Origin: Lucifuga dentata
Lineage: Eukaryota; Chordata; Actinopteri; Ophidiiformes; Bythitidae
DNA length: 64,000 nucleotides
NCBI GenBank assembly: GCA_014773175.1
Contig: VXCM01003153.1
Span: forward strand, 1-64,000
Direction of reading: 5' to 3'
Shown here: piece after piece, positions 1 through 13,636 of the stretch
Layout: the number at the start of each line of letters is the position of its first letter
Position numbering within the stretch: the first letter of the stretch is position 1
Program-made: the position numbers and the translations under genes
Notes under the pieces: model-generated
What the model was told of the DNA's origin: nothing
The model's input: the letters and a program-made list of their open reading frames with translations, nothing else
The model's database searches: none

Positions 1-73
1 ATTGTAAGCAACATAACGTATGAAAATTGAATATTGAAGTCAAACATGCAAAATGGGTGGTATGGTCCTTTAA
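1..73. mobile_element. TTAA element, right end (cut by window edge)
   Basis: It ends in the family terminus TCAAACATGCAAAATG...GGTATGGTCCTTTAA. The body lies outside the window. Confidence 0.75.
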
Positions 74-978
74 CAAAACAAATGAGCACAGATGAGATTA
101 AAACATTTTTTATATATAGCTTAAAATTAGAAATAAAGGCCTGGTTGTCTCTGCCGTTGAGGTAAATAAAGGCTCCAGCCACTATTAGAGCATTTACGGT
201 ATCTGAAGCTCATTGTTTCCATTGTAATTAGAGCTCCTATAATCCATTAACAATGCATTATTGTGAGTCAGGAAGGAGAGAGTCTCCCTTGCGTGCTGGC
301 TGGGGTTTAAATACTCTCTAAATATTCTCTGGTGGAGAACCAGAGAATACTCTGGTTCTCCACCAATCCATGCTTGGATGCACCTGCTCATTCAACCAAT
401 CAGGTCACAACACCTGTTACACCTCAAACACAAGAAAATAGGCCTCACAGTATTACTTAATACCTAGAATTAAATTGCAGCGCTTTATGAACTACCCTCA
501 ATGTATTTTTTTCATTCTAAATAATAATTATTTTGACAGCAAAAAAAAAAAAAAAAAAAANAAAAAAAAAAAAAAAAAAACTACAGCTCCCAATGTTTTC
601 CAGAATATAATGTCAAACTCATTAAACTCTATGAATTTTCATTGTTTCATCTTGCTTAAATAATCAGATGTCCCAATTTAGCTTATAATAAAGTTAAAAA
701 CAACAACAAAAACAGTATCGTGTTTCAGCTTTATATAAAAACAGATCAAAGAAACTTGCTATGAAAAATTCACAATCTGATAAAAGCTAGTGGAAAAGCT
801 GCTAATTAAAAGCTGAGGCAGGCTTTGGCTCTGTGATGTTTGGTGATCAATTTTACTGTCATACAGCTGAAGAGACGTTCCAGAACCTCATGGAATATTT
901 GTTTGAAGGGTTTCATGTCTGGCTCTTACTGTTAAAACACCAGTATTAACCCAGAATCATTGCATGGTGCTAAGAGGT

Positions 979-1155
979 TTAAAGGACCATATTGGTGGTT
1001 TTACATGTTTGAGCCCAATATATATACAACCCGCATACATGTAACGTTACCAATATTAAAACATACAACTGGAGAGGCTTATGCTTTCTGTATTACCAGT
1101 GTTACCAATATCTGTGTTACCAGTATTAAAACATACGACTGGAGAGGCTTATGCT
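979..1155. mobile_element. TTAA element, left-end fragment
   Basis: It starts TTAAAGGACCATATTGG and follows the family to about 1055. A ~40-bp segment ending ACTGGAGAGGCTTATGCT then occurs twice (ends near 1085 and 1153), a local duplication, and the right end is missing. Confidence 0.6.
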
Positions 1156-1199
1156 ATAGCATTAGCATTAGCATGCTGCATTAGCTGCAGATAGCATTA

Positions 1200-1615
1200 G
1201 CATGAGCATTAACTTGGTCCAAGTTAAAGGGATTATGAAGAAAGAGAATTACCATTCCATCCTTCAAAGACACACAATTCCATCCGGTTTATCAATTATT
1301 GGTCAAACTTTCATTCTTCAACAGGAAACATTCCAAAATATTCATCAAAATGATGCCAAAATTACATCCATTCAAAAGAGAAGCAAAAGGTTTTAGGATT
1401 CTGATTGGCCAGAGTGGGTTACTTTGACCAAACCAAAGTCTGAGTCTGAAATGACTTCAAAGTGCTTTGATGTGACTAATTCTTCTTCAAAACTAATTAG
1501 TTATATGTATTTTATGTATTTTTTCTCATTTCCTATGCAATAAATTGCAAAACAAAGTGTATTGATGCATTTTTTTTTTTAACCTGGGGATGGCCTCAGA
1601 TTTCTGGCCTGTACA
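1200..1615 (+). mobile_element. Tc1/mariner-like non-autonomous repeat
   Basis: This segment is the reverse complement of 34150-34530 with about 90% similarity by eye. It ends GGGGATGGCCTCAGATTTC, matching the inverted start CACCAGCCAGAAGTTTG seen at 34050. Such ends are typical of short Tc1-like fish elements. No transposase is present. The family assignment is tentative. Confidence 0.45.
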
Positions 1616-2589
1616 ATAAATATTAGAATTTTTTTTCCTATCTTCCAGATGACTTTAAACGTGGTTGAGATAGGTAATCCATTTATTTTTTTTAATCAGC
1701 TAAAAATCCATAATCTGTTAAAAAAAACAAAATAAATAAATACTTGCAACATCCTGAAGTTAGCGCTTTCTAAACTAGAGTCAGAACTTATCAATCAACC
1801 TTTGATATTGATGAAATAGAGCCGTGGCATCATGTATACAATTATGCAAATTATTTTACAATAATTCCTAATATATTATGAAATTCTCAAGTCAAAACTA
1901 TAAGCCATGAGATCCACAAATGCACAAAGTGTAAATATAAAAAGACAGATTGAGGTTTATTGGTGATTATTAGAGCTACGTTCATGTTCCAGGATCCTGA
2001 TACAGAAAACATCTATTTGACAGTTTAATGGAGATCCAAACTGACCAAACCACGAAAAAAAAAAAAAAAANGAAAAAAAAAAAAAAAAATCTGCAGTAAC
2101 ATGAAACCAAGCAACTCTGTCCAGCTTAATATTTATCGGCCAATGAACGGACTGTTTCATCATAAATCAGAAAAGCAGATGAGCTGTTGCTATGCCACTC
2201 TTTAATTAATGTTAATGCTATTCTGTTTTCTTTTTTTTTAAAATCTGCATATTATTTGGAAGAAAACCATTCTGACTGTTCACACATCAGAGACGAATGA
2301 AGTTAAGCTCTTTGACCTGAGATAATGTTGTACAAATGTCACTGCTTTTCAGTCGGTTCTTATGACACATCATTACTAGCTCAGCCTGAGCTGTTGGGGC
2401 TCTGCAACGTTACCATGGCAATAACAAGTGAAATAAAAAGAAACATATATTTCCAAAGCATGTATATCTGAGTTACTGCTGTCTTTTTTTGTTGTGTAAT
2501 GGATTAACTTGAAGATGATTAATGTTGGGGAGGGAGGGTTTTGACCTCTCCTGCACAAGAACCATGTTATGTTGATTATTTTCCTGAGT

Positions 2590-2675
2590 TGTTTTTTGTG
2601 AATCTCTGTTTCTTTTTGTTTTTTTGTCCTTGGATATATGTGTGGCCGTGCAAATAAAATGAAATGAAATGATTA
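2590..2675 (+). mobile_element. LINE-like 3' tail
   Basis: A T-rich stretch leads into GGCCGTGCAAATAAAATG and a short AAATG repeat, as at the 3' end of fish non-LTR elements. No coding part is left. Confidence 0.3.
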
Positions 2676-2899
2676 AATATTAAAATGTCAGTGTGATATT
2701 ACTTATTGTGAGCTATTAATAATAAAAGATACAAACACAAGTATATATATATAAATATACAGTATATGTACTGTATATGCAGTTATTTCATTGCGGAAAC
2801 AAACACGATTTTAGTTCTTGCATTTTTTTAACCTTTTTTATTCAGGGTTCACTGAGCATTTTATGCTATTCTGCAGGAACAACCTGCTCAAAAATTCAC

Positions 2900-3090
2900 A
2901 AACAGACAGACTTCTCTGCTGGAGCAGCTGGGGTTTAGATACCTTGCTCCAGGGCAGCATGGTAATGACAGAGGGAAAAAAAACTGCTAATTCACTCTCC
3001 TGCCAGTCCAGGGATTGAACCAGCAACCCTTCAATCATAAGCTTGCTCCTGTAACCAGCAAGGCAGCAGTACGCATCATCTGACCTGGCA
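2900..3090. repeat. Degraded fish dispersed repeat
   Basis: The motifs TACCTTGCTCCAGGGCA and GGGATTGAACCAGCAACC, in this order, resemble a repeat common in teleost genomes (a 'ccttgctcaagggca ... cttgaaccggcgaccct' type). The short reading frame across it is not a gene. Confidence 0.4.
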
Positions 3091-3622
3091 CATCTAACCG
3101 CCATTCACAGTTGTGGTGGAACCTCTTATGTGTTGGTGCCCCAAGTGGCGGTGTTTGGAATTGCGTTTTATAATGTTTATGCTGCCCCTAGTGGCAGGGC
3201 TTGTAATTACTATCAAAAAAAGGTTAAGTTTCACGTTAATTCGCACCACATATGGCATCTTAAGTGAATGCAATTATTTTAGGTTTAAAGATATTTTTAC
3301 ATTTGTTAAAGATGAATATGTAGTTTGTAAGTTAATTTGAACACAGATGATGTTAATAATTGTAATGCATCAAGATTAGCAGTCAGTTATGTCTATTATG
3401 TCAAGTGTATGTTTATGTGTATTTCTTGAATGAATGAATGAATGTTTGTGTGTTTCTTCTTTTTTTGGATTCCAGTTTTACAAACTTCGCCTAATTAAAC
3501 CTGCCAAAGATAAACAAACGGACTGTTTATTGGTGGAGAATTAGAAAGTGATTTATCTGCATGAGGTCAGAACAAACGTGTTTATACGTTTTCAGACAAA
3601 ACCCGCCGCCATAGAGAGGGTN

Positions 3623-3665
<43 letters not shown>
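3623..3665. repeat. GT microsatellite
   Basis: About 21 GT units, with an N (3622) at its left edge marking a contig join. Confidence 0.9.
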
Positions 3666-3666
<1 letters not shown>

Positions 3667-4070
3667 CTTCTGTGCGTTGTTGTGATCTCCAAACGATTAT
3701 AAATGGGGACATAAACGAAAATGACGGCGCACGAACTTTCATTTTCAATTCTCTCCACTGAGCACTGACACGGCGACAGAGAGAAAAGAGATCGTGGGAG
3801 CGAGAAATTAAAACTCTCCCCACTTTCACAGTTCACCATAACTGGCCAATTGTTGCATGAAGCCGGCGAACCCGGGGGAGTCGGACAGTTACAAATTTTG
3901 TCGGACAGACATCTCCAAATTGAAAAGGGATTTCCGCCAGCCTCCAACTCTCTGACAGACATGTCGGAGGAAGCGTACTGCGGTTTTCAGGCCACACAAT
4001 ATTGAATCAGGTGTAGGTGTCTTTGTAAAAAGTGTTATCACTGGTTTTCATTCAATTCTGCTTCTCTTAC

Positions 4071-4225
4071 CAAAGACGCGCTCATCATTGATGTTCTTAA
4101 TGCAGAACCACAGGCCTGCTGGGAAGGTGCAGACCAGGATGTGAAGGTCAAAGAAGAAGGAAACCCAGGTGGTGGGCTGGTGTTCCGACACGGATGCTAT
4201 GATGGGAATGTGGATCTTCGCGTAA
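4071..4225 (-). CDS. stt3b: stt3b coding exon 9 (SVSE loop); last exon in window
   Basis: The exon completes Gly382 and encodes residues 383-433: [51 protein letters not shown], plus the first base of the next Val. [10 protein letters not shown] is the mobile external-loop motif that orders when peptide and lipid-linked glycan bind. The acceptor is TCTCCAG and the donor GTAAGA. No sequence matching the next segment (ALYAISAVYFAG in the family) occurs between here and position 1, so intron 9 continues out of the window. Confidence 0.96.
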
Positions 4226-6130
4226 CTGGAGAATAATGAAAAAAAAAAGAGACAAAGTTAGAGACCATTAAGAGTGGAGTGAAAGAAGAGGAAAAGGTTT
4301 TCATTGTAAAGGCCTTCATATGCCCAGAGCAATGTGAAAAAATAACCCCAAAATTTAAAATTTTTCAAAGCCGAATTTGTCACGGTAAATATATTTACAG
4401 ACATGAAGCAATTTTTGTGGATATTTATATAGATTCACCCCAAAAAACGCACTGCTAAAGAAAATGACATCAAGATGACGACCTGATTCTCCTTAACAAA
4501 AGGAGGAAAAAAACAGATTCTGGGTGCATCCAATAAAAAGGAGGTAAGAGATACAGGAAGTAAAACTTTATCATGATGGCTTCCTGACATACTTCAGGAT
4601 ATCTGTAGGTAGATGTTCATCATGGCTGTTTTCATAATGAAACTCTTCAGCTTATCCTCCTCCACGCCTCGTCTGTATAATCGTTATAATTTTTGTCTCT
4701 TTCATCAGGACAGCATCAGGCGATCCACCGTGTTGAACGTTCTGAGTGTGACGTTACCAGCAAACAACACTTTGATTGGTCTGATATGTTGCATTCACAG
4801 GCGAAAAGTTGGAAAAATCGAGCTTGAACCAAAAAAATAAATGGGGTAAAACTCCGTCATTGATGTGAAAGGCTTCGTTAATCAGTCCCTCCAGGATTCC
4901 GCGATGCAAAATCAACCAATCAGCGCATATTATGCAAGAGCTCGCAATTTTAACCAATCACAGCACTTTTAACGCATAAAAGGGTCCAATCAAAAGCAGA
5001 GTTATAATTTTGACCAATCACTGCGCTGTTACCGGGGAGAATGGCTCAATCCAACCACATCTCAGCAAACTTTTCCTCCTGACCTGTCAGTGTGTGAAGA
5101 TGATGCTGATTGTTGATGCTGACATCATCTCATTACCAACAAAATAACAGCTAAAGACCTGAGAAACTATTTCTGATGTTTTACATCAAAGCAGGAAATA
5201 GTTTTGACTCCGTGTAACGTTGTGCTGGAACACCAGAGAAAGTGGACAGAGTCAGCATAGAGAATGTTAGCATCGTTAGCACAGCAGCAGCAGATCACGT
5301 GACTGAAGCGGCAGCAGGAAGACTGCGGCACACGCTGAAAGAATCACGGTAAGCGGCGTTTTACTCAAACTTTTACCGGCGTTTCCCGTTATGTCCGTCA
5401 CAGCCTCATCATGAACCCTAAATACTTTAATTTCATCAGTCAGAAAATGTCCACTAGCTGTGATGCTAATTTTCACTGTTCAGCTCCATTGGCTTATGCT
5501 AAAAATGTTAGCAATCTAAAAGTCACTAGCCGTAACGCTAACAAACGCCATGTAAAATCCCATTTGATTATGCTAAAGTAAGAAAAAGAAAAAGAGCTGT
5601 TTGTTCAGGAAAATAAACTAAATTGAGCTCTAAATGTTTGATTGTTTTTGTTTGATGTATTCTGCTTAAAATCGTCCTAAAACTGATCACGTATGACTTT
5701 TTANAAAAAAAAAAAAAAAAAAAAAAATTCGCAAAATGTATTGCAGAATTTCAGGAAAGCTGCCACAAAAAAAATGCATTTTTGGCTGCAGAAATCATAA
5801 AAAAACCTTGTGAAATCCTGGAGGGACTGGTTAACAGGGCGAGAGTTCAAATTCCAAAATTAAATATAGGGCCTTTATAATGCCACGATGAATGCATTGT
5901 TTGTGTCAATCCTTTTCTCTAAGATAAAAAGCAGAGCATTGCATTAAACGACCTTTAATATTCTGTTTTCCTCCAAGTTAAAAAAAAAAAAAAAAGTTCT
6001 TCAAAGAAGAGACGAAAAATAGTTTGGCTGCTGTCAGTTACAGAGTCCGAGGATGACCCCATTCCTCTTTACTGCACTGCAGCAAAAAAACTATTCAGGT
6101 GTGCACAAACTCACACACAGACACACATGT

Positions 6131-6169
<39 letters not shown>

Positions 6170-7178
6170 CTGAGTGTACGGCTGATGCTGCAGTCTCTAT
6201 AAGCTCCGGGACGTGAGGAAAGGAACGGTATCTGGTCAGGATTTCCTGGTTGGCTTCCTGCTCGATATAAAAAAAAAAAAAAANAAAAAAAAAAAAAAGA
6301 AAAAAAAAAGCATTTTGGATGCTGGAAGGAAGCTCAGATTTTCTAGATTTGCGAGATGAAATGTGGAAACTGATCACAGAATAAAAGAAAGGAGAAGTAC
6401 TCTGCATTTATAAAGCATCAGAAAATGCACGAACATGCACAACCACCGCAATGACCCTTTAAATTATCATGGCACTGATTCATCATCATAAACACGCTCT
6501 CTGAAATGACTTAAAGCAGATGGAATAAAACTTGTATGAAGCTGCCTCCTCTCCCACGCCGCCACCTGCTTCCTCCTCCTCCTATATTAATACACGCTCG
6601 TTGTTTAATTAACTTAACGATCATCACTTCCTGTCCGTAAACTCCGCTAACTTACCCGGTATCCCAGAGCGAGTAGAAGCGTCCACTCCACGGAGCGATG
6701 TACCCTGAAGGTGAGAAACAAACAAATAGCATATGGACTCGCGTGTTGGCACAAACAATTAAACAAACACGTCTGACCAAACGCGCTGTTTGGCGTGTTT
6801 TCCGTCACGCACCAATGGAATATTTAATTGCTTTGTAACTTTTTGTATGGATGGTATAATTACTGTCACGTGTGTTGCTGATATGAGTGTCATGACCTCT
6901 CTCTGTTCTCCCTCTCTCTCTCTCTGCCACTCTGTCTCTCTCTCTCTGCCTCTCTCTCTCTGTCCCTGNGTCTCTGTCTCTCTCCATCTGCCTGCCTCTG
7001 TCTCTCTCTCTCTCTCTGTCCATCCCTGTTCCTCTCTATCCATCCCTCTATCCATCTCTATATCTGCCTCTCTCTCTTGCTCTTTCTCTCTCTCTGTCCA
7101 TCCGTGTCCCCTCTCTTTCTCCCCGTCTCTCTCTCACTGTCTCCATCTGTCCCTGTCCTCTCTCTCTTTCTATCATCC

Positions 7179-7238
<60 letters not shown>

Positions 7239-10200
7239 GTAGATCTGGATGAAGAGGCAGCAGTTGGTCCTGTGACTCACAGCAACATGTCTGATGCCAA
7301 TAGAAGGCTGATTAATCATCATCACATGTAGCATTTCTACATGCTTGGATCTTAAGTTACAGTTTTAATGAAAGGACGGTCAAACTTATGAGGTAAATCA
7401 TAAAACACCGTGCCAGATTTAACGTGTCGGTAACGGCAACTTAACATCCGTTACCGCCATCTTTTACCGTTTGCCTTGAAAGGCGTTGCTGCTCGTTAGC
7501 GTGCTGGGTCAGAGATTCATTAAAAAACACACCGTCACACAAAAAATTAAGCTGACGATAAATTCTATCAATATGAAATCTGAGTGACATCTTTAACTGT
7601 ATTTTCCTCTCAGTGATCAATACATCTGATAGATAACCTCCTCAGATGATTAGTGACCAGGTTTGATCTCTGTCCCTGTTCTTCTCCCCTCTTTCATCTG
7701 TCTGCCTCTGTCCTTCTCTCTGCCTCTGTTCTCTCTCTCTCTCTCTCTCCTAAATGAGGCTCGTGTTTCAGGTCTCGTCAGATCCATCTCTCTCTCAGTC
7801 CTCCTCATCTGGAGAATCCTTCACACTGTGGGTTTTTTGTTGTTTCCACAGTAAAAACTCCACTGAACGTGTTTTCTTTCCTCTTTTGTTTCTTCCTCTG
7901 TGTTTGCTGTTCAGCATGAAGTCTGTGTACTTCATGCTGCTGTTTGCTGACCTACATTTAATTTGCCGCTTGAGAGATTAATAAAGTTTGAAGTGAATTA
8001 TAACGATATTACCGTGACGCAAACAGCACAAAGGCTGGGTCGTTTCTGCTGCCGAGTGTTTTCTGGATGACACAGGAAGTGCTGTGTAGTCCAGGTCTGC
8101 GTGTGAACTCACCTGTGTAGGTAAGATATATGACTGAGAGGAAAACCACTCCGGCAGCCAGAGAGACTCCCAGGAAGAACAGAGTCTGGAACTCCTGCCT
8201 GGTCAGCCGGTCCTTCAGGTACTGCAGGAAGGCGTACACCTGCAGCAGCACAAACACACCTGGACACACACCAACAGACAACAGTGGAATTTAGAAAGAT
8301 GCAAAGCTCTCCATTCATTCTGTAAGAGAAACCTACGCAAACAGACTTCAGGCCGTTACACACCAGATGACAATAATTCACACGAATATTTCACACTTTA
8401 GTAATATTATTTGAATGCCTGCCCCGTTCGCTTGATGAAATTGCAGCATTTTATTTTTTCAGATCAAGTTCGATTTTTCTAATTTTTCACATGTGAATAT
8501 AACACACTAGACCAATCAAAGCCTTGTTTGCTGGTGACATCACACTCAAAACACGAAACATGGTGGATCGTCTGTTTGTGTCAGAGCTCTAAATGTGTGA
8601 TAAAACGGACACAAACTATAAAACTGAGAAGTATAAAGATTAATGTAGCTTCATTATGAATATTTACCTGCGGTCATCCTGAAGAATCCAGAAGCTGCCG
8701 TGATGAAGCTTTAATTCCCGTTTCAAACAGGCTCCGCCTTCTTCATATTTAATGAATGCAGAATCTCCGTCCCCCCACCCTTCACGGTCCTCATCACTTG
8801 TTGCTGACTCAGTTTTTTCGTTGTGCGTTTTTTGGCGTGAACCCGTACAAATATTTGCAAAAATTACACGGCGTTTGTTGTGAAAATATTATAGTGACTA
8901 ATTCATATCCGAAAAATTCGTACTTTCGTGTCGTTTATTTGCATCGCTCTCAGTGTGTAACGGCCTTCATTACTCAGTTTCACAACATTGCTGTTGACTG
9001 TTGCAAAGTTATAGTATACTATTATTGTAAAATTTAAAAAAACAACAATATAAACCACAGTATTTAATTTTTCTCTTCATAATTTTAATCATATTGTATC
9101 CTAAAAAAAAGGGAAGGTGATAAAATTTCCACAGTGGAGCAGGACATTAATGTTAGGATATAATTTAAAGTTTGGCACATTACAGATACCTGCATATAAT
9201 TTTCCCCTCCATCATTTGAATTAAATGAGATTTTACGCTAAAACATACATTTGCATGCGATAAAAGGAGCGCTAGAGTATAAACATGCTTCACCCATATG
9301 CAGCCAGGACATGTATGCAACACGGGCAAGGAGAAAACCAAACACAAAAAAACATATTCAAACAGCAGCCCAACATTTTATACAAATCAGGCTGTTCTGA
9401 TGCTAATTCACACACAAGTGGTTTTTAATTATATGTTATTTACAATAATATTCCATAGGTCTGAAGTAAATGTAGTCTGACCCTGATTATAAGACAATCC
9501 AACTACACCTTAGCTCAGGTATAAAGTCTACACTCTGTAAAACCGATTCAAATGTCAAGCAGTGGGCGTTAAAATGTACCTTTATATACAGTATAAAACA
9601 AGGAATATATTATATTCTGTGTGTTTACCATTACTGGAAACCAATTTTTATCCACTTGCTACCAAAACCACAGGTGATTGGTTACTGACCTGCTGCGGCC
9701 ATGTGTTCACTGGTCCTGATTGGCTGAAAGCCCACAAAGGGGATCTGCATGGACAGGATGAGGCCGATAATGTAGAAGGTGCTGTAAGCTGGAGACAGAA
9801 AGCAACCAGTTAAAGTTAAAAAACAGAAAATACGCATGAATTTAAACTCAGAAGGATTTTATCTTAATATATGAATGCCAAAACTATCTCCACCAAACGC
9901 GTGATAACAAGAATTTCACCCTCAGTTAAAACCTAAATCAAAATCTGAATCCTAACGGATTTTAAAAGAGATGATAGATTTATATCTGTAGCTACGTTGG
10001 CGTCTGCGATGCTCAGCATGAAAAACACAAAAAAAACAGTTGGATGTTTTAAAAAATATAACTTTGTCAGTTATATTTAATCTATGAAGGCTGCAGCATA
10101 CTAAGGCTGCGTTCACAGACCTCAGAACTCAGATTTTTCCGACTTCTTACTTGGAAAATGCGTTGGAACGGCACTTGAAGTCGGAGCTCCGACTGGGAAA

Positions 10201-13020
10201 CTTGGACCAAAATGATCTACCCCAATTTACCGAGTATGACGTCGCTGTGGAAGCGAGCTTTATGAATGGAAATGATCAGCTAACAGGCGAATAAAGTATT
10301 TTTTCTTGTGTGANAGCGAGCTTTATGAATGGAAATGATCAGCTAACAGGCGAATAAAGTATTTTTTCTTGTGTGAAATTTAAAGAAGAAGGTCAGAATA
10401 TATCACCATGGTAACTATCTATAGTGTATAATAACTATTTGCCATTGATACTTAAGTGTAAATAATTTCATAATATTACTTCTCTGCACAAAGTTTAATA
10501 CTGTGATTAATATCATTATAAAACAACACAACCAAACAGTCCTGTAGTCTAACTTTACTTTAGTTAGCATTTATTACCAAGTTTAATTAATTTTACAGTA
10601 TTTATTGGTGTTCAGCTGCTTTTTTTGATTACATTTGGCTGGAACGGTTTGAGGTTGAAGTTGGGAAAATTTCAACTTCTGAGGTCTGTCGAACAATATT
10701 CCTACAGTTTGCATGTTTGCTAACAAGCATGTATGTAGTTGAAGTATGAGCAACAGCCATCAATTCTAGAACGGTACTGTTGAACCACGTCAGGAAAAAG
10801 CCATGGAAACTTCTTTATCATAGCGACTGCAGCCTTTAGAAGTCTTCATCGACTTTAGGAGTTTAACTCTGATCAGACAGACTATTTTTAAGGTTGAGTT
10901 CCTTCTGCAGGTTCACTCTCAGGACATTTAAATGTACGCCACACTCAGAGTATCGGTCCGTGCTACAATTAAGGCAATAATGCGAGTAAAACGTATACAT
11001 GGATGGAATTAATAGGGTTCCATGAGCCAAATATACATGAAGCATGACGTAATCTGAGTATATGGAGGGTTTGCAAGGTGAGGAAATATATGCAGAGATG
11101 GTTTACTCTGATTATAATGCATACATGCACAAATAAATCAGTTTATAATCACATATTTGGTTTGCTACTCAGAGTAAGCTTACTTCGATTCACGCTGATT
11201 TTAATCTAAGATGTACACATGACGTTTTGTGAGGTCAGAATCGATATCCAGCCCTAACAACTTCCCAGTTCCAAGGTAAAATGAATGCAGCAATAAAAAT
11301 TACACCTGGTCTCCCTTTCCAAAAACTTTTATCAGGTCTGATCTAATCATTTAGTTTTGTAATGGATGAGCCCGGCGTTACCCCGTTAAAGCATCCCGGC
11401 GGGCGGCACCTGATGTTTAGACACTGAGCGATGCGATGCTACGCCGCTACCAAGAAGCAGGAGCTGAGCAGATGCCTGGTAGAGAGCGCTCGCATCCATC
11501 AGGCGAATCTCTATTCCGAGCTTCCTATTTGCTGCAGGAGTCCGCGCTCACGAGGTAATAAAATTTAATCTGGGATTTGATTAGGGTGTTTTGGCTGTAT
11601 TAGATATGGAAGACAGAAGGAGAGGGAGGAGGCGTGTGACAGTCGGACAGGCTGGACTCCAAATCGCAGAACACGGTACACATCACGGAATGAGGTGAGC
11701 TATTACAACTCTGAACTAACTCAATTACAGTGTTGCTGCAGGCTGAATGTATGGTGACAGTCATCTGAGAGAGGAAGTGAGGGTATGATCAGCGTCGAGG
11801 GGAGGAAGATGGGAAATTCTGCCGGTAAATTATTTATTTTGGCTATAATATGTCTGAAAATTTAGCAGGATGCAGAACCAAACCAGGTCTCCTATCTGCC
11901 TCAACCTGAGCTCTTTAATTCGCTCCTTTCCATGTTATCCATAGTCATGTGATCGCTCTTTAAATGTCGTTATTTCCACAGGATTGATCAGCACACTGCT
12001 TAAGCTCTTAAAAGGACCATACCGGTGATTCTGCATCTTTAAGCCCAAAATAAACTACCTTCATACATGTTACGTTAGCTAACCATTTCCTAAAACATAA
12101 AACTATATTTTAGTTTTGGTGTTATTTTTCCCAAATCCCCTAATCTTTCAAAATCAAAAATTCAATGTTTCACCAACTAACATGTACACGATTGTAATCT
12201 CCATCAAAGCTGTCTTCTCCTGGGACTATATTTCCTGGCGGAGACATACATTCATGCAGCTCTGTGTTGGATCAGTTAAATAAAGTTGCTTTGAAAAAAA
12301 ATTAATAGACGCTGTGATGGATTATTTATCTCAAGTACATTGTAAGTATCTACAAGCTGATTTTTATAACGTACTGGAATAAACTGTAACCAATGCAGTC
12401 TGGAAGGTAGGAAAAACAATTCTAAAATGTACTGCTCCAGTAGTATGTAATGGAAAATGGTAGGTAGTAATGTAACGTGTTTTGCATATACTCAAATGTG
12501 CAAAACCACCAGTGTGGCCCTTAAATTTTGATCTGAAACTATAGAATGGTATTGCAGAATCCTGCAGTCCAGACTTGATTCATGATCAATAAAGTAAGAT
12601 CAGAGTGTGTCAGGAAGTTTGGCTCTTTGAACACAAGCTTTCATCTTTTATGTTTTCATTTATTTTCTCTGCCATTTTTCCTTTATCACATATTCATCAT
12701 ATATTCAGTTTTTTTTTTTTTCACATCTGTCAACTCACATCTGTCTCTCTACAGGCATAACATTAACTGCTAATGGATGCTATTAATTATCAAAAACTGT
12801 GTATATCGTCTGGCAGGTCACCCACAGATGTACACCTAGAACAGGAAACATAGCATGTGTGTGTGTGTGTGTGTAGTTGCTGAACTGTACAGGTACCACA
12901 CTCTTCATCTTGTCCATATATCCTGAACTGTACTGTTATCAACACACACAATTCTAAGCCAACTTCATAACTTATTTATTTATGCCCTTGAATTAATGTG
13001 AACATAAAGGATTATTATGC

Positions 13021-13052
<32 letters not shown>

Positions 13053-13598
13053 TGCTCTCACCGATGTAGACTCGCCTACTGAAGCGTTGCATGAGCAGGA
13101 GGACGAAGACGTGAAGAGGAATAAGGTTGATGATGAAGACGTAACCTCCCCACGCTGAAACCTACGACACAGTAAGATTTTATACGTGATGATTAACGGG
13201 TGATATGTAATCATTTTAATTATAACCAGCACACAGACACACATGCGCAAATGCACATGCACATACATTTTATTTCTCCTGCTTCTCGTCATGACAGGAT
13301 TTCTGATCTCTGCTGAATCTGTGTTTTTGCCGTAATGGATAATCAGCAGCTAGCATGCTAGCTCGCTCTCCCATTAGCTAGGCGTTGTTGTAAGGTGTGT
13401 CTCAGGTAAAAGCCGATGAAGATCAACACGTTTAAGATTCCGCTTCATTTGGTGTCAAAGCGAAACTCATTTGACTCGTTAAATCAGTGACGGAAATGAG
13501 ATTCTCTGCTTTAGAGCCACGTTTTACGAGACGACACGATTATAACAGAGATAAGAGATCCAGACACTACCAGGAGTCCGGTGCATGGGACGGTGTAG

Positions 13599-13636
<38 letters not shown>

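Larger units (their letters stand above)
1..4070 (-). other. stt3b: stt3b intron 9 (partial)
   Basis: No stt3b exon is visible, so the intron runs past position 1. It contains the right end of a TTAA element (1-73), a left-end fragment (979 onward), a Tc1-like repeat (about 1200-1615), a LINE-like 3' tail near 2590-2670, a fish dispersed repeat near 2900-3090, and a GT microsatellite (3623-3665). Confidence 0.8.
4226..6655 (-). other. stt3b: stt3b intron 8
   Basis: It contains a piggyBac-like TTAA element (4878-5834), an AC microsatellite (about 6132-6168) and two poly-A contig joins (N at 5704 and 6284). Confidence 0.85.
9789..13061 (-). other. stt3b: stt3b intron 5
   Basis: It holds a dispersed element at about 10105-10690 with an assembly duplication at 10314, a palindrome-prone repeat at about 10870-11250, a non-repetitive GC-richer block at 11360-11760, a full TTAA element at 12008-12524, and GT tracts at 12857-12876 and 13021-13049. 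Confidence 0.85.

Noticed and set aside
2990..3080. tRNA-like B-box (complement of GGATTGAACCAGCAACC)
   Set aside because: No A-box at the right distance and no cloverleaf; it belongs to a degraded dispersed repeat.
6759..7331. Ser/Leu, Arg/Glu, His and Met repeat frames
   Set aside because: Low-complexity translation of the CT and ATC simple repeats.
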